From contig CM033107.1 of assembly GCA_019321725.1 (NCBI GenBank), forward strand, positions 24,605,445 through 24,669,444: a stretch of DNA of 64,000 bases, written 5' to 3'. The notes beneath the pieces were generated by a model that was given only the letters and a program-made list of their open reading frames with translations, searched no databases and was not told the origin of the DNA. Below, piece after piece: positions 37,841-49,174 of the stretch. This stretch comes from Paulownia fortunei. Lineage: Eukaryota > Streptophyta > Magnoliopsida > Lamiales > Paulowniaceae. The position numbers were made by a program, and so were the translations under genes. The stretch's first letter is position 1. Each line of letters begins with the position of its first letter.

Positions 37841-40400
37841 TCTGGAATCTATTCCTTTGCTATTTTGCTGACTTGACATGGCATTTTTGAGAGAATGTTT
37901 GATGCTTCGATGGTGTGTAAGGGCAGGGGGTAGGTTATAAAGTCTAGTCACCCTTTCGGGTTACAGTAATCTATCTAGTGGGATAATTTTCTTTGGCTGC
38001 ACAAATTTGGGACTATTTCAATGAGTGTTGTCAAGTGATGTATCTCAACATTATGCTTGAACCTGTGATAGAAGCAGATGGCTGATACTTTGCCCTTTTG
38101 CCATGTTACCAAGTTGGTTGTGCCATTATCTACTCTTTGGTTTTATGTTTTACTCGGTTCTTTTTGTCCAAAACAAAATATAACTCTCTTCTTCCTCTGC
38201 ATTACAAAGCTTCTGCAGTGACACAATTAGTTCTGCTCTATATAGAGCTTCAGAGCTTTATGATTTGAGTTGTATAAATTATAATGGTAAGACAGTGGTG
38301 GAGCTTGAGTTAGCAGGGTCAATTGACCCAATCAACTGCTAAAAGTTTCTAACATTTCAAAAATTTAATGGGGCTTGTCTACGTTGACCCCAATGAAAAT
38401 TCTGAAAAACTCAAATGGAAGGGGGTTTAAAATTCTAGAAGGAAAATTCTACGTGTACAGGTCAAAATTGAATATAAAACAGTGCATAACAAGGTATGAA
38501 CATAATAGAAAAAATTGGCATGTTCAAGTATCATTAGTGTGACTATGGATTTAATCTGAATTAGTTACATTTTGTGATAGTTGTCTACGGTTTCTTAAGC
38601 ATTTGTATGAATTTTAATGAGATTATTTTAATTAACTGATCTGACTGAAATAATTTTTTCTAATCCTCTTACCGGTGATAAGAGACATGGAGCAGCTTTA
38701 GATTTCAAATTCGGACTTGGTTTATGTTGAGACCTCCTGAATCCAAAGGTTATCCCTATTAAATCGTGATGGTTTATACGATTTTGTTTAAATTTTCATT
38801 CTTACAGGTGTATAAGAGACGGTGATCATGGCCATATATAGTATTTTTGTTAGTGTTACTTTGACACTTCATTCTCTTTTCATTAGAGGAGCTAGTACCT
38901 ACAACCTCTAAAAAACTAGAGCAAAACATCCCCCAGAACCAAAGATTAAGAGTTTTTACCTTTCATGCGCTTGAGGGAACACCAGTGGTACATTTGAGAG
39001 GATGTCCCTAGGCCAGGCCGACTGCAAAACCTTTGACCCTGGTGATATATAATCATGGAAATCACTACTAACTCACAGGTAAGTCTATGAACGTCTAAAC
39101 ATCAAATTTTAAGTAAATAGTTATCCTATAAAAAATATCAACACCACCAAATAATACTTGAGACAAAGAAATTTCACTTTCTGGAAAGGCATCAAAGCAT
39201 TCTGTTACTGCCCATTAGACATTAATGACATTGACAATACATGGACAAAGCAAGGTAAAGTTTTCAGTTACTACAGCAAATTCCCATAGTCCGATGATAC
39301 AAACGAAAAACGTAATTATAAATTTATGAGTTCCCATGGTGCATATCAGGGGCAGTGTAAACAAGAGAACCATAATCTGCTCGAGTGGACATAGCACTGG
39401 TACAAGCCTGATGAAATTCTGAACTAAACAGCCATTGCGGCAGGTCGATATCAATATTCATCCCTTAATTCCGAAGCCATAACACATGCTGCATAATGTA
39501 CTTTATCTGCAGACAAAACAGCATAACCTGTATCCAAATATCAATATAAGCTTCCATGAAAAAGAGCATGCCCCAACAGGAATACCTGACCCTGCAAAAC
39601 TTAAGGAAAAGTATATTAAATAATCCAAAAAAGTTATAATGGCCTAATATCTATACTGATTATAATGTTTATCAGCTCAACCGCATGTGGTCGGTTTGAG
39701 GGAAGAGGGAACTTACCTGGTATATACAATTTTATGCCAATTATTTTGTTTCAACTGTGAGAAAATATGGCCTATCAAATGGGGGAAGACAGATACTGTT
39801 TTTGTTCAAAACAAAAGGGGCACAGTGTCACAGAATATGAAGGGTTCAGGTGAAACACACAAAGTGAGAAACACTTGTAAAAGACTACCAAATACGAAGA
39901 AGTGGAATGCTTCACCAAACAATAACAGCACAAGCAAGGAAGTAGCCCAGGAATCAGCACAAGATGGGCATAAAAAAACACAAAAAACAGGTTATGGTAT
40001 ATAATTCAACACATCCTTTTTCTTAATTCTTTCATGGGATTCTCACCAATCACATTCTGTATTTCATGTTTTTCCTATAATTCAACAATAACTTTGGGTT
40101 TTTTAGGGTTGTAAAGATATATGTGCAATCATTTGCCTGTAGCTTTTGCTGCTATTCCTCCTAAAACATAGGTTATTTCTTTGGAAGGACGAAAGAGAGA
40201 AAATGGAGATTTTGCTTTTTCACAATACCACATGAGAAAGAACCTTCCCCACCTGCACAGTGGAAAATGGGCAGTAAGCCTTTTCTCACAGTGGTCCATA
40301 TCTAACAAAAGAAAATTGCTAACAAATAACAAAAGCAGCATGTGGGGGGCACAATTGGGTTAAGTAAAACAGGGACGGACCATAAATATCTGCAATGTCT
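37841..40400. other. Region between convergent HD2 and U2AF35 genes
   Basis: It contains the 3' untranslated regions of two convergent genes and spacer. At 38292-38340 a sequence beginning CAGTGGTGGAGCTTGAG and including GGGTCAATTGACCC resembles the end of a common plant DNA transposon family, but no partner end was found. Small frames around 39690-40000 have no family resemblance. Confidence 0.45.
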
Positions 40401-42765
40401 TTAAAAGTCATAATTTTCATTTTCTTGCTGTGATGGATGCAGGTTATTCTCATTGGATTGGCCATCATTATGCAGGTGACCACGGCTAACATCATCAATT
40501 TTACTACTATTATCTATAGCAGATTCTGCCTCCTCTCTTTCCTTATTCCATTGCTCAATCTTTGCCCTTCTTTCAGCACTGCTTTCCCTGACTGGACTCC
40601 TGTTTCTCCTTCCCCCAGGACTTCTGCTTCTTCCACTCCTGCGATCAGGATTCCTGCTTCGAGGCCTTCTACCTCTATCATGGTGGCGGAGATCCCCTCT
40701 TCTCCCAGAACCATGATGCTCCTCATAGTTACGATGACGAGGACTATTGCTTCTGCTTCTACTGCGGCCATGCCTTCGTCTACTCCTCCGAAATAATTGT
40801 TGTCTCAACTCTCTTCAGCCAAAAAGAATGCATCAATCACCAAAGAACATGGTAACAAGGCTTAAAGAAAAACAAATGAAATACACCTTCTATTCAAAGC
40901 AGACCTGCTTATCTTTTTCAGATGCATGAAGTTACAGTATCCACCTCGATTGCACACATTTTCTTCATATTGCCTACAGGTTGCTTCCCGGAAATCCGTC
41001 ACAGGGGAGAAGTCAGCGATGATGGGGCGCCCTAAAAAATTCAATGCACTCTTAAATCAGAATAGAATCAAGTAGATAATCACGGAATTAGTAGAATCCT
41101 GGTTAACAGTAGACACATGCAAGTAAAAGCAATGCAGGTGCTCCTTGAGAACATAAATGTGACAATGAAAATGTATGCCACTCATAGCAAGAAGTCCCAG
41201 AGACCATAAACCTCTGTTACCACAAAATTCCTAAATATTTTTGGGAAGCCCTTCTGATCATGAGACAAGACTGCAAATTCATATCTTCATATAACTTGGT
41301 GGCATATTTCTTAGCTTTCTATGACTGGTAACTCTATTGTGATGCTATTTATTGTTCATCAGTATGATATAGATCATCAAAATTCTGTGTAGCTGCAGGA
41401 AGCTATAACTACAATATGTATTTAATAGTAGGATTCAAGTACAACCACTCAGAATCAAAAATAAAGGAGTGAATAAACAGAACACTTTCGATCCTTTTTG
41501 AACTACATACTTTACAGATTATTTTGGCTTATTTATCCTGGACATAGTTAAATGCTAACAAACAAAACTATAACATTATCTTCCAGAGAATTAAGAGATT
41601 AAGCCTCAGACATCTTATTTCGGAATCCATTAAATTATTTATTTACAACTAGAAAACAAGTACAATACTAAATATGAGTAGAACTAACCTTCATATGATC
41701 TTCCGACAAGATTTTGAAGCGCATTTTGTGCTTGGTCTTCCTCCCTAAACTGGATATAGACATTACCCACCATGTGGTCAGCCAAATTATCACAGATATT
41801 GAGGCACTGAATGTCCCCATACTTGCTCAGCTCCTGAAACATATCTTCATAGAAATCCTGTTGTTGACCAACAATCAATTAATAACAAAAACAACTGTGA
41901 TTCCTTATGCTTTTTCAGAGAAATAACCACAGAAGAAGAGATGGCACCAGAGACCACCAGTATAATATGGAGTAGTATTAGTTGGACCATAACAAAACCA
42001 ATCAACTATTATAAAAGATGCTCCTAATTCGCATAACTAAACGAGGCCCAAAGGAAAATGCTTGCTTATTCCCAAAATAATGTTTTTATAAGATAGAATT
42101 CCATGCTTCAACTTGTTTAATCCTTAAAAGAAATTCCACTCCAATTCCCATATCACATATTCCTTGGTTCAAATACTATGATGTACGCACACGATATGTT
42201 GTTTGTCCAAGATATGTTGTTTGTCCAAAAAGTATGCAGCACATGAATCCAGAACTACATTTAAAATATTTGAGAAAATAAAATCAAATTAAATCACCAA
42301 ATGCATGAGCTAATCATACATCTCGCTAAGGAAGATAATAACACTAAATGACCCAGAAGCGACTAAAATACCAAACATTCCAGTCTCATACACAAATCCA
42401 CAACACATCCAAATACAGAAAAAAAATTCAAAAAATCACATCCTCCTCAACCCAAAGAACATACATGTAAAGCATGAATCTATAAAAATATGCAAACTTG
42501 AACGGTAATATTTAATTCAAGGAGAAACCTCGAAGTGGGATTGGATCTTCTTGGGGTCGAGGGGTTGGCCCTGAGGGTCGACGCCAGGGGTGATCATATC
42601 GGGCCGCTGGTACATGTTGGACAGCAGCAGCGTCGGGCTTATGCTGGGCTTCGTGTGGAGACGCGAGCACCGGTCTCCGTGCCTGCACGCTCCGATCTTG
42701 AAGTAGAACGGGCAGTTAACCCTGTCCTTCTCTGTCCCGAATATGGAAGCCAAGTGCTCCGCCAT
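40401..42765 (-). CDS. U2AF35B: U2AF small subunit (U2AF35), 3' splice-site recognition factor
   Basis: Small subunit of the nuclear U2 auxiliary factor; it contacts the AG of the 3' splice site and pairs with U2AF65. Exons 42765-42529, 41857-41689, 41031-40905 and 40812-40401 all have GT-AG borders, and phases close to 314 residues, near the plant family size. Order: CCCH zinc finger 1 ([21 protein letters not shown]), a linker ([15 protein letters not shown]), the U2AF-homology RRM in exon 2 ([14 protein letters not shown] to [17 protein letters not shown]), CCCH finger 2 ([19 protein letters not shown]), then an Arg-Ser/Arg-Gly-rich tail from about residue 180. The start is the ATG of [14 protein letters not shown], which matches plant orthologues. 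A tRNA gene begins 163 bp upstream in the opposite direction, and a telo-box-like AGGGTTT lies about 90 bp upstream of the ATG. The A versus B paralogue is a guess. Confidence 0.94.
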
Positions 42766-42927
42766 TCTTGTCTGAAAAGTTTTCTTGCTTTAGCAAGAGA
42801 AGCTTGTTTCTTTGCTTCAAATTCGATTCGGGAAAAATGAAAATACCTCTAGGGTTTGCAAATTAAGAAATAAATGTGTTTTCACAATATTTAGTCAAAG
42901 CTATTTAATGTAAATGAGAACTCATCC

Positions 42928-43010
42928 GCTGGTTTGCCCGAGAGGTTAAGGGGGAAGACTTAAGATCTTCTGCACATAAGTGCGCATGGGTTCGAACCCC
43001 ATAGCCAGCA
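42928..43010 (+). tRNA. tRNA-Leu (anticodon UAA), nuclear
   Basis: An 83-base cloverleaf. The acceptor stem GCTGGTT pairs with AGCCAGC (one G-U); the D arm is CCC/GGG; the anticodon stem GAAGA/TCTTC closes the loop CTTAAGA with anticodon TAA. A long type II variable arm (TGCAC/GTGCG) is expected for Leu, and the T arm is ATGGG/CCCAT around TTCGAAC. The discriminator base is A and CCA is not encoded, as in nuclear genes. The internal B box GGTTCGAACCCC is intact. A T-rich Pol III terminator follows (TTTT at 43013, TTTTT at 43018). There is no intron. Position 10 is C and position 25 is G, reversing the almost universal G10-C25 pair and altering the A box. Confidence 0.95.
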
Positions 43011-43376
43011 TATTTTATTTTTATCAATTTATGATCCTTTTTCAGTTGGGAAATTTGGACATCTATATGTTTATCTATTTATACAAAAAAGTACGCGAAT
43101 TGGTTCATTATAACCCTAATTAATGTCAATTATATAATTAAAAAGAGGGCGTAATCAATGTTTATGTGTTTTTAAGTGTCATAGTTTGAAACTATTTTTT
43201 TTTTCTCAAACTCTTTTAAAAAGTTAGTGTGTAAATTTTTGAAAATATTGAATTATTAAATTGAAATTACTTTCATATAATAACAATCGATGCAGTGATA
43301 ATTGCTACAATTAACTAAAAAAAGAATAAAAATAAATAAGAAAAAATAGTAAAAATATCAAACAATTCCGCCCCTG

Positions 43377-43408
<32 letters not shown>

Positions 43409-43730
43409 ATGTCATAAAATACTATAGAATATATTTTATAGTATTATTAGACACCAATTTTTCATCATTTCATGCCATTATTGTTATAGTTGGACTTTAC
43501 ATTATAGTGACTAAAACACTTTAGATAATATTTTTATCACCTACAATCTTATTTTTTTTATAATATTTTATTTGTCTTTTCCTCACTCAAATCTTAGGTT
43601 CAAATATAAATTAAAAGGTAGAGTGTGAGAGGGAAGGGAGGGGTAGATGAGAAGAATATCTTTTTTTTTTTTTTTTTTAACATTTGTTATTAGGGACTAA
43701 TTCGGTTGATTGGTTGTAATATTTAGGCAT

Positions 43731-43761
<31 letters not shown>

Positions 43762-45468
43762 TATACAGATGTATATATAATGTATTTATACATTGTGTGA
43801 GTTTTGAATTTATAAAGTAGGTGTTTCATTAATTATAAGTAATATTTTATCAGGTGATTAGTAAAGTTGACCCAGTAATTTTGGTACAAATACAATTAAT
43901 TTTATTTTCAATTATTAGTATTCTATGGGACTGAAGTTATCTTTTGGTCCGTTCAGTTTAGATTCTTTCTGATTAAATCTAATTAAACACTTCTTTAATT
44001 ATCAAGTTAGCCGGTTTGGCTGAAAAAATTATTAAAAAAAATAATTTTGACACTTCATTGTTTTAAAAATATAACCTACAAAATGATTAGTAAATAATAT
44101 TTACTGAAGTATATCTGAATAAGTGCAAACTTTAGTGGACTTCTAAATTTTTTTATCTCTTTGATGTTATGAAATTGATCATGAAACATGAATTTGAAAG
44201 TGATATAAAAAAGAATAGCAATTTATAAATTGATAAATATAAATTGGTTATTTAATAATTTACTTTTCGAAAATTCTTTCAAAAAAATATTTAAAACCCA
44301 ATAGGCTCTTAACTCAATACTAATTAGATTAAGAGCAATTATTTTAATTTTTCTGTTTTAGTTGAAAAGTTGACCTTATTAAGTATGTATGTGAATGTTA
44401 TTTTTCTAAAACAGAAAAATAACCCATTAAGTAGTATTGCTAGTCATGATGATAAAAATTATTGAAGATTTTTTTGTATTAATTGAGGACATAAAATTTA
44501 AGAGTACATAAAATTCAGGGAACAAGTGGAATCCTTCATTTGTTATTTCAACTTTTACCTTAACAAATTTTAATTGAAAGTTTGTACTTGTACTGTTTAA
44601 TATAAAAATTTTGTAAATAACTTCAATTCTAAGCAAGACAGAAAAATTTAAGAAAATATTAATGTTCCTTCGTTAATATTTTTATTATTGTTGGAATTTT
44701 ATTTATTAAAAAGAAATATTCAAATTTTGAGTGAGCAGAAGAGATACTAATGAATTCAAAAAGAAATACGAGAAAAAGATTTATGAAATCAAATAAAAGA
44801 AAATATCTCGAACAATCATGATCAAATTGAGAAGAAATAAGCTACCATGTATTCAAATAATTTTAGTTTAAAGACTAAGAATTTTGGTTAGGTAAACCAT
44901 TACTCAGATTTTGAATATTTAATAACTTCAATAGATATTTTTAATATTTAGTCAACCAAACTTATATGTCATGAAATAAATTAAATGTAATCATATATTT
45001 TAACGAATAATAGAACACGACTCAAACATTATTAAAAGAATGTTTGAACTTGGAAACCACATTACAACTTTAACAAGAAACCAAGTTCAAAATAAAGTAA
45101 TATTCTCCATTAATATTTTCATCATCAAGTTTCTTCATTTATGCATATGCTTTATTAGTACAGATTAATTCAGAATTTAAAACTACGCAAATCAACCATG
45201 ACTAACAGGTTCAACTTTGTAAGCCAATCTCAGCGCAATAGATTCACAAAATAAAACACGATATTCCAAATTATAGGAGTCAAAAATGAGCTAACATTGC
45301 TCAGCCTTTGAACTGTTTCTCAGAGTTTAAAAAGACTCACTAAAGGTCAGAACAAAAAACTCTCCATTATTGAAAACAGGTGGTGATTATTTCCTAAGAT
45401 GACAGTCTACACAGGATAATTATTCACCATATAATTAAACTCCATCCCGCAAAACAACTCGCGCAGGT
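43011..45468. other. Intergenic AT-rich region downstream of enolase
   Basis: The right end is the enolase 3' untranslated region. The rest is AT-rich with an AT dinucleotide run at about 43384-43408, a T run near 43660 and a compound TA/CA microsatellite. The segment at about 43950-44340 has AT-rich ends with partly inverted TTAATTAGATT-type motifs and could be a MITE, but I could not define matched termini. No gene is supported. Confidence 0.5.
43731..43762. repeat. Compound TA/CA microsatellite
   Basis: A TA dinucleotide run passes directly into about nine CA units. It is non-coding and a likely polymorphic marker. Confidence 0.85.
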
Positions 45469-48400
45469 TTAATAGGGCTCAACGGGTGCACGGAAGCTGG
45501 CTCCGGCATATACTGCTGCTGAACCAAGTTCCTCTTCAATTCTCAACAGCTGCACAAATTATATATCATGTCAGGAAACTGGTGATAGGTTAAGTATTAA
45601 AGTTTAGATGCACAAGAAAAGTTCAGATGATTACCTGGTTGTATTTTGCAAGACGCTCAGATCGGCATGGGGCTCCAGTCTTAATTTGGCCCTGACAAAT
45701 TTCAACCAAGAAACAGATATATATAAGCTCAAGGTATTATTCATAGAGTATACATGGAACAGGTAATAAAATATCTTGAATGAAAGATTACCGTAGCCAA
45801 ACCAACAGAGAGATCAGCAATGAAAGTGTCCTCTGTCTCTCCACTGCATCCAGCAACAAAATTGTGATCATCCAATCCAGGTTCCAGATTGGCACAACTC
45901 AATTAGACATCTATTGCAATACAAAAGTCGAAGTATCATACCTGCGATGACTGGCCATTACACCCCAACCAGCATGCTTGGACATTCTTACAGCTTCGAT
46001 ACTCTCAGTCACAGATCCAATTTGGTTAACCTGGTAGCGAAACAAATGACAGAATTGTAATATTACAATTACCAAAAGGGAAAGAGAAACAGTTCCAGTG
46101 GTTTGGTCTAAGCAACAGTAGAATGATACCTTGAGAAGAAGAGCATTGCAAGTCTTCTCCTTGATTGCCTTCTCAACTCTCTGCATATATGAATAACTAG
46201 GAAAGTAAGGAAACAATATTCATTCTGCAGAGCACAAACTATTATCATATCTAATCAGCCACATTAGGTATGAATCATGCAAAATTTCTAGCCACGGCAT
46301 CAATTACCTTGGGATTGGTGACAAGGAGATCATCTCCCACAATCTGAACTTGAGCACCAATTTCTCCAGTAAGCTTTGCGTAGTGCTCCCAGTCATCCTG
46401 GTCAAATGGATCTTCAATAGATACAATAGGGTACTCAGACACAAATGATTTGTAGAGATCTTTGAGTTGGTCACCCGATATCTTCTGTGATCCATCATTG
46501 TTCTGCCAAGACAAAAAGAAGCATAAATCAGTTAGAACATTAGCAATTATTTGATACCATAACGGGCATGAGGGAAACAACCCATGTGTGCTGTCGCATA
46601 CATATGATAAGACACCATTCAAGATTGCAGGTTAGAAACTTGCCTCTTCTTTGAAGTTCAAATCATAAGTCTTATCTGATCCATAAAATTCAGATGCAGC
46701 CACATCCATTCCAATAACAACCTATGCAGAAGCAACAAGCATGGGTCAACACTCATTTAATAGGTGATTTGAAGATAAAAGAAGCAAGATGGGATAATTA
46801 GGGCAAAAGGAACTCACTTTTCCTGTATAACCTGCTTTAGCAATCGCTGTCTTAAGCAATTCAAGACCTTCCTTGTTCTCCTGAAGTTGCAAGTAGAATT
46901 GTCAATATTATAGTACAGAACAGGAAGAAAGGTCTAAGGCCGCCCAATATATGTTACCTGAATGTTAGGAGCAAAGCCACCCTCATCACCAACATTGGTG
47001 GCATCTTGGCCATACTTCTTCTTGATGACAGCCTGAAGTTAAAAGGGGATCAAACATTGTAACACCAAAAGAAATTCCTAACTCAGTTTGTAGGAAGTTG
47101 AGAAAAGTATAATTTTGTAATGCACAATAGGGCTAGCTAGCCATAAACCTGATGAAATATTCTTAACATCTTCCGTAGAGCACAAGAACAAAAAGTACCT
47201 TAATATGTTGTTTTTACAAGTTATCATATCCTCAAACATTGAAATCCCAACTAGCTTAGATTTTTCATAACAAATGCAGGAAGGACCGAACCTTTTATTA
47301 ACTTTGAATTTAAAATAGCACCAGAAATTGTTCAACATAGTCATAATAAGCGACAGAGAAGTAAAAGATATAACATGCCTTCAAATGGTGATATACTTCC
47401 ACACCCATCTTCATGGCCTCCTTAAAAGAAGAAGCTCCAACTGGAAGAATCATGAATTCCTGCAACAAAAAGTTTGTGTTAACTCAATTAAGAAAGCGAC
47501 ACAATACATCGATGCGCATATGCCAAAAGACATGCCTGCATAGCAAGTTTGTTTCCAGCATGTGATCCACCATTGATGACATTGAAAGCAGGAACAGGCA
47601 GGACCAGCTTCTTGTTACCAGCTAGGTTGGCAATATGCTGAAAAGAGCAATCATGTCAACAAACATATTGTACAACCACTATTCTAGTAAGAACTTAACA
47701 TTGGACGATATCTGACCAAATTCAAGGTCTGAAGATGCAGAAATTATCTTTCGCGATGGATGTAATTACTTAAAAATGGATGCACCAATCAATATAAATT
47801 AATAAAAGTGCTTAAGATGAATGATCTTCAATATACCTTATATAGGGGGATATTGAGGACAGCAGCTCCAGCTTTGCACACAGCAAGAGACACAGCTAGA
47901 ATTGCATTTGCACCAAGCTTAAAAAACACAATTTGTATGCTTGTTAACATGTTACCCTCGAAAAGTGGTAACTGCTATATAGTCAATTGATGTACTAAAA
48001 TACCTTTTGCTTGCACCAACCCCACTCATTCTCAGTTCCATCGAGTTGTTGAACCATGAAATTATCAATACCAGTCTGATCTGTTGGGTTCTGCAAAAGA
48101 AACCACATTCAACTCCGTTGAGGGAAGTGGTATTAGCAAAATTCAAGGGAAACTTTTATTTTATTTTTGCCAATTGCTATAAATTTAAGGAGAAAACGTC
48201 AAACATAGCAAACATATTTTATCAATAACAAGACCCTTGTGAAGTTCATTAAAACAAACCTTTCCAATGAGGGCTGGTCCAATGATTGTGTTCACATTGC
48301 TAACGGCCTACCAAAACATACCAAAAGCATTAAGAAATCAGCAAATAGAAATTGGATTTAATAGGAAGATTGATCAATAATCCACATCAAACACTAACCT

Positions 48401-49174
48401 TTGAGACACCCTTTCCAAGGTAGTCTGATCCTCCATCTCTTAGTTCAAGAGCCTCATAAATTCCTAAAATAAAAACAAGAAAATAAATAACCAAGAGGCA
48501 CTAAGCATTCCATGGATATATGTTCATTGGAATATAGAACCAAATAAGCTAGGAATATATTAAAAAACCTATTCTACCATTCCCTTTCTTAAAAAAAGGA
48601 TCCAATGGTAATAAACTGGATCCCAAACATTAATAAAGGCATAAGTTACAAAGACAAATCAAACATTTCAATGTGTCCCTATTTATCATTGTCATAAAAG
48701 AAGCAATCCGAATTTAAACTCTAATACCCACGTAACAAATCGAGAAAATAAAAGAAAAATATGCATGTTAATAGATCTTACCAGTTGATGCACCACTAGG
48801 AACAGCAGCTCTAGCCCAAACTCCATTAGTTAGATGCACATCAACCTGTGATTACATCAACCGACCAAACATTATTACGGCAATTCTTGCATGAAAAATT
48901 AAAGTTTTCTGAAGATTAACCCGAGCGCCTATATTTCAAATAATCAAACTACTTTAACGTTATCGCCAACGGCCTCATACTTGATCAACCAAGGTAACTT
49001 CAACTATAACTAAAACAAAAATCGACAGATTCAACAAGAAATGAAAACGAATCGACAAATTTAAAATTGGGAAATATGACAAGGATAGAGTTGGCTGAAA
49101 AGGCGAACCTCGACCGTAGGATTTCCACGGCTGTCGAAGATCTGTCGGGCCTTGACGGACTGAATAGTTGCCAT
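45469..49174 (-). CDS. ENO: Enolase (2-phosphoglycerate dehydratase), cytosolic
   Basis: Glycolytic enzyme converting 2-phosphoglycerate to phosphoenolpyruvate. Seventeen exons: 49174-49109, 48845-48782, 48463-48399, 48307-48260, 48090-48004, 47917-47837, 47637-47536, 47459-47379, 47032-46958, 46880-46818, 46721-46644, 46502-46308, 46180-46130, 46030-45942, 45843-45792, 45691-45635, 45549-45469. Phases close to exactly 444 residues, the length of Arabidopsis ENO2/LOS2. It starts [19 protein letters not shown] and ends FRAPVEPY. Active-site regions are intact: mobile loop [27 protein letters not shown], Mg-binding SIEDPF and [10 protein letters not shown], and the signature [11 protein letters not shown]. 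No transit peptide is seen, so it is cytosolic. Three introns (after exons 7, 8 and 11) have GC donors: CAG|GCATGT, AAG|GCATGT and GAG|GCAAGT. An internal Met ([12 protein letters not shown]) matches the alternative start reported to give the MBP-1-like repressor in Arabidopsis LOS2. Confidence 0.97.

Noticed and set aside
38292..38460. CAGTGGTGGAGC plus GGGTCAATTGACCC downstream of the HD2 gene
   Set aside because: It looks like one terminus of a familiar plant DNA transposon, but the second terminus is absent. It is probably a truncated remnant, too uncertain to annotate.
39687..40004. 105-codon plus-strand frame between HD2 and U2AF35
   Set aside because: Low-complexity Lys/Asn/Ser/Thr composition with no recognisable domain. 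It lies in the likely 3' untranslated region of U2AF35 on the opposite strand.
43950..44340. Possible MITE with TTAATTAGATT-type ends between the tRNA and enolase
   Set aside because: The inverted match is short and AT-only, and no target duplication could be seen. Chance is likely in this composition.
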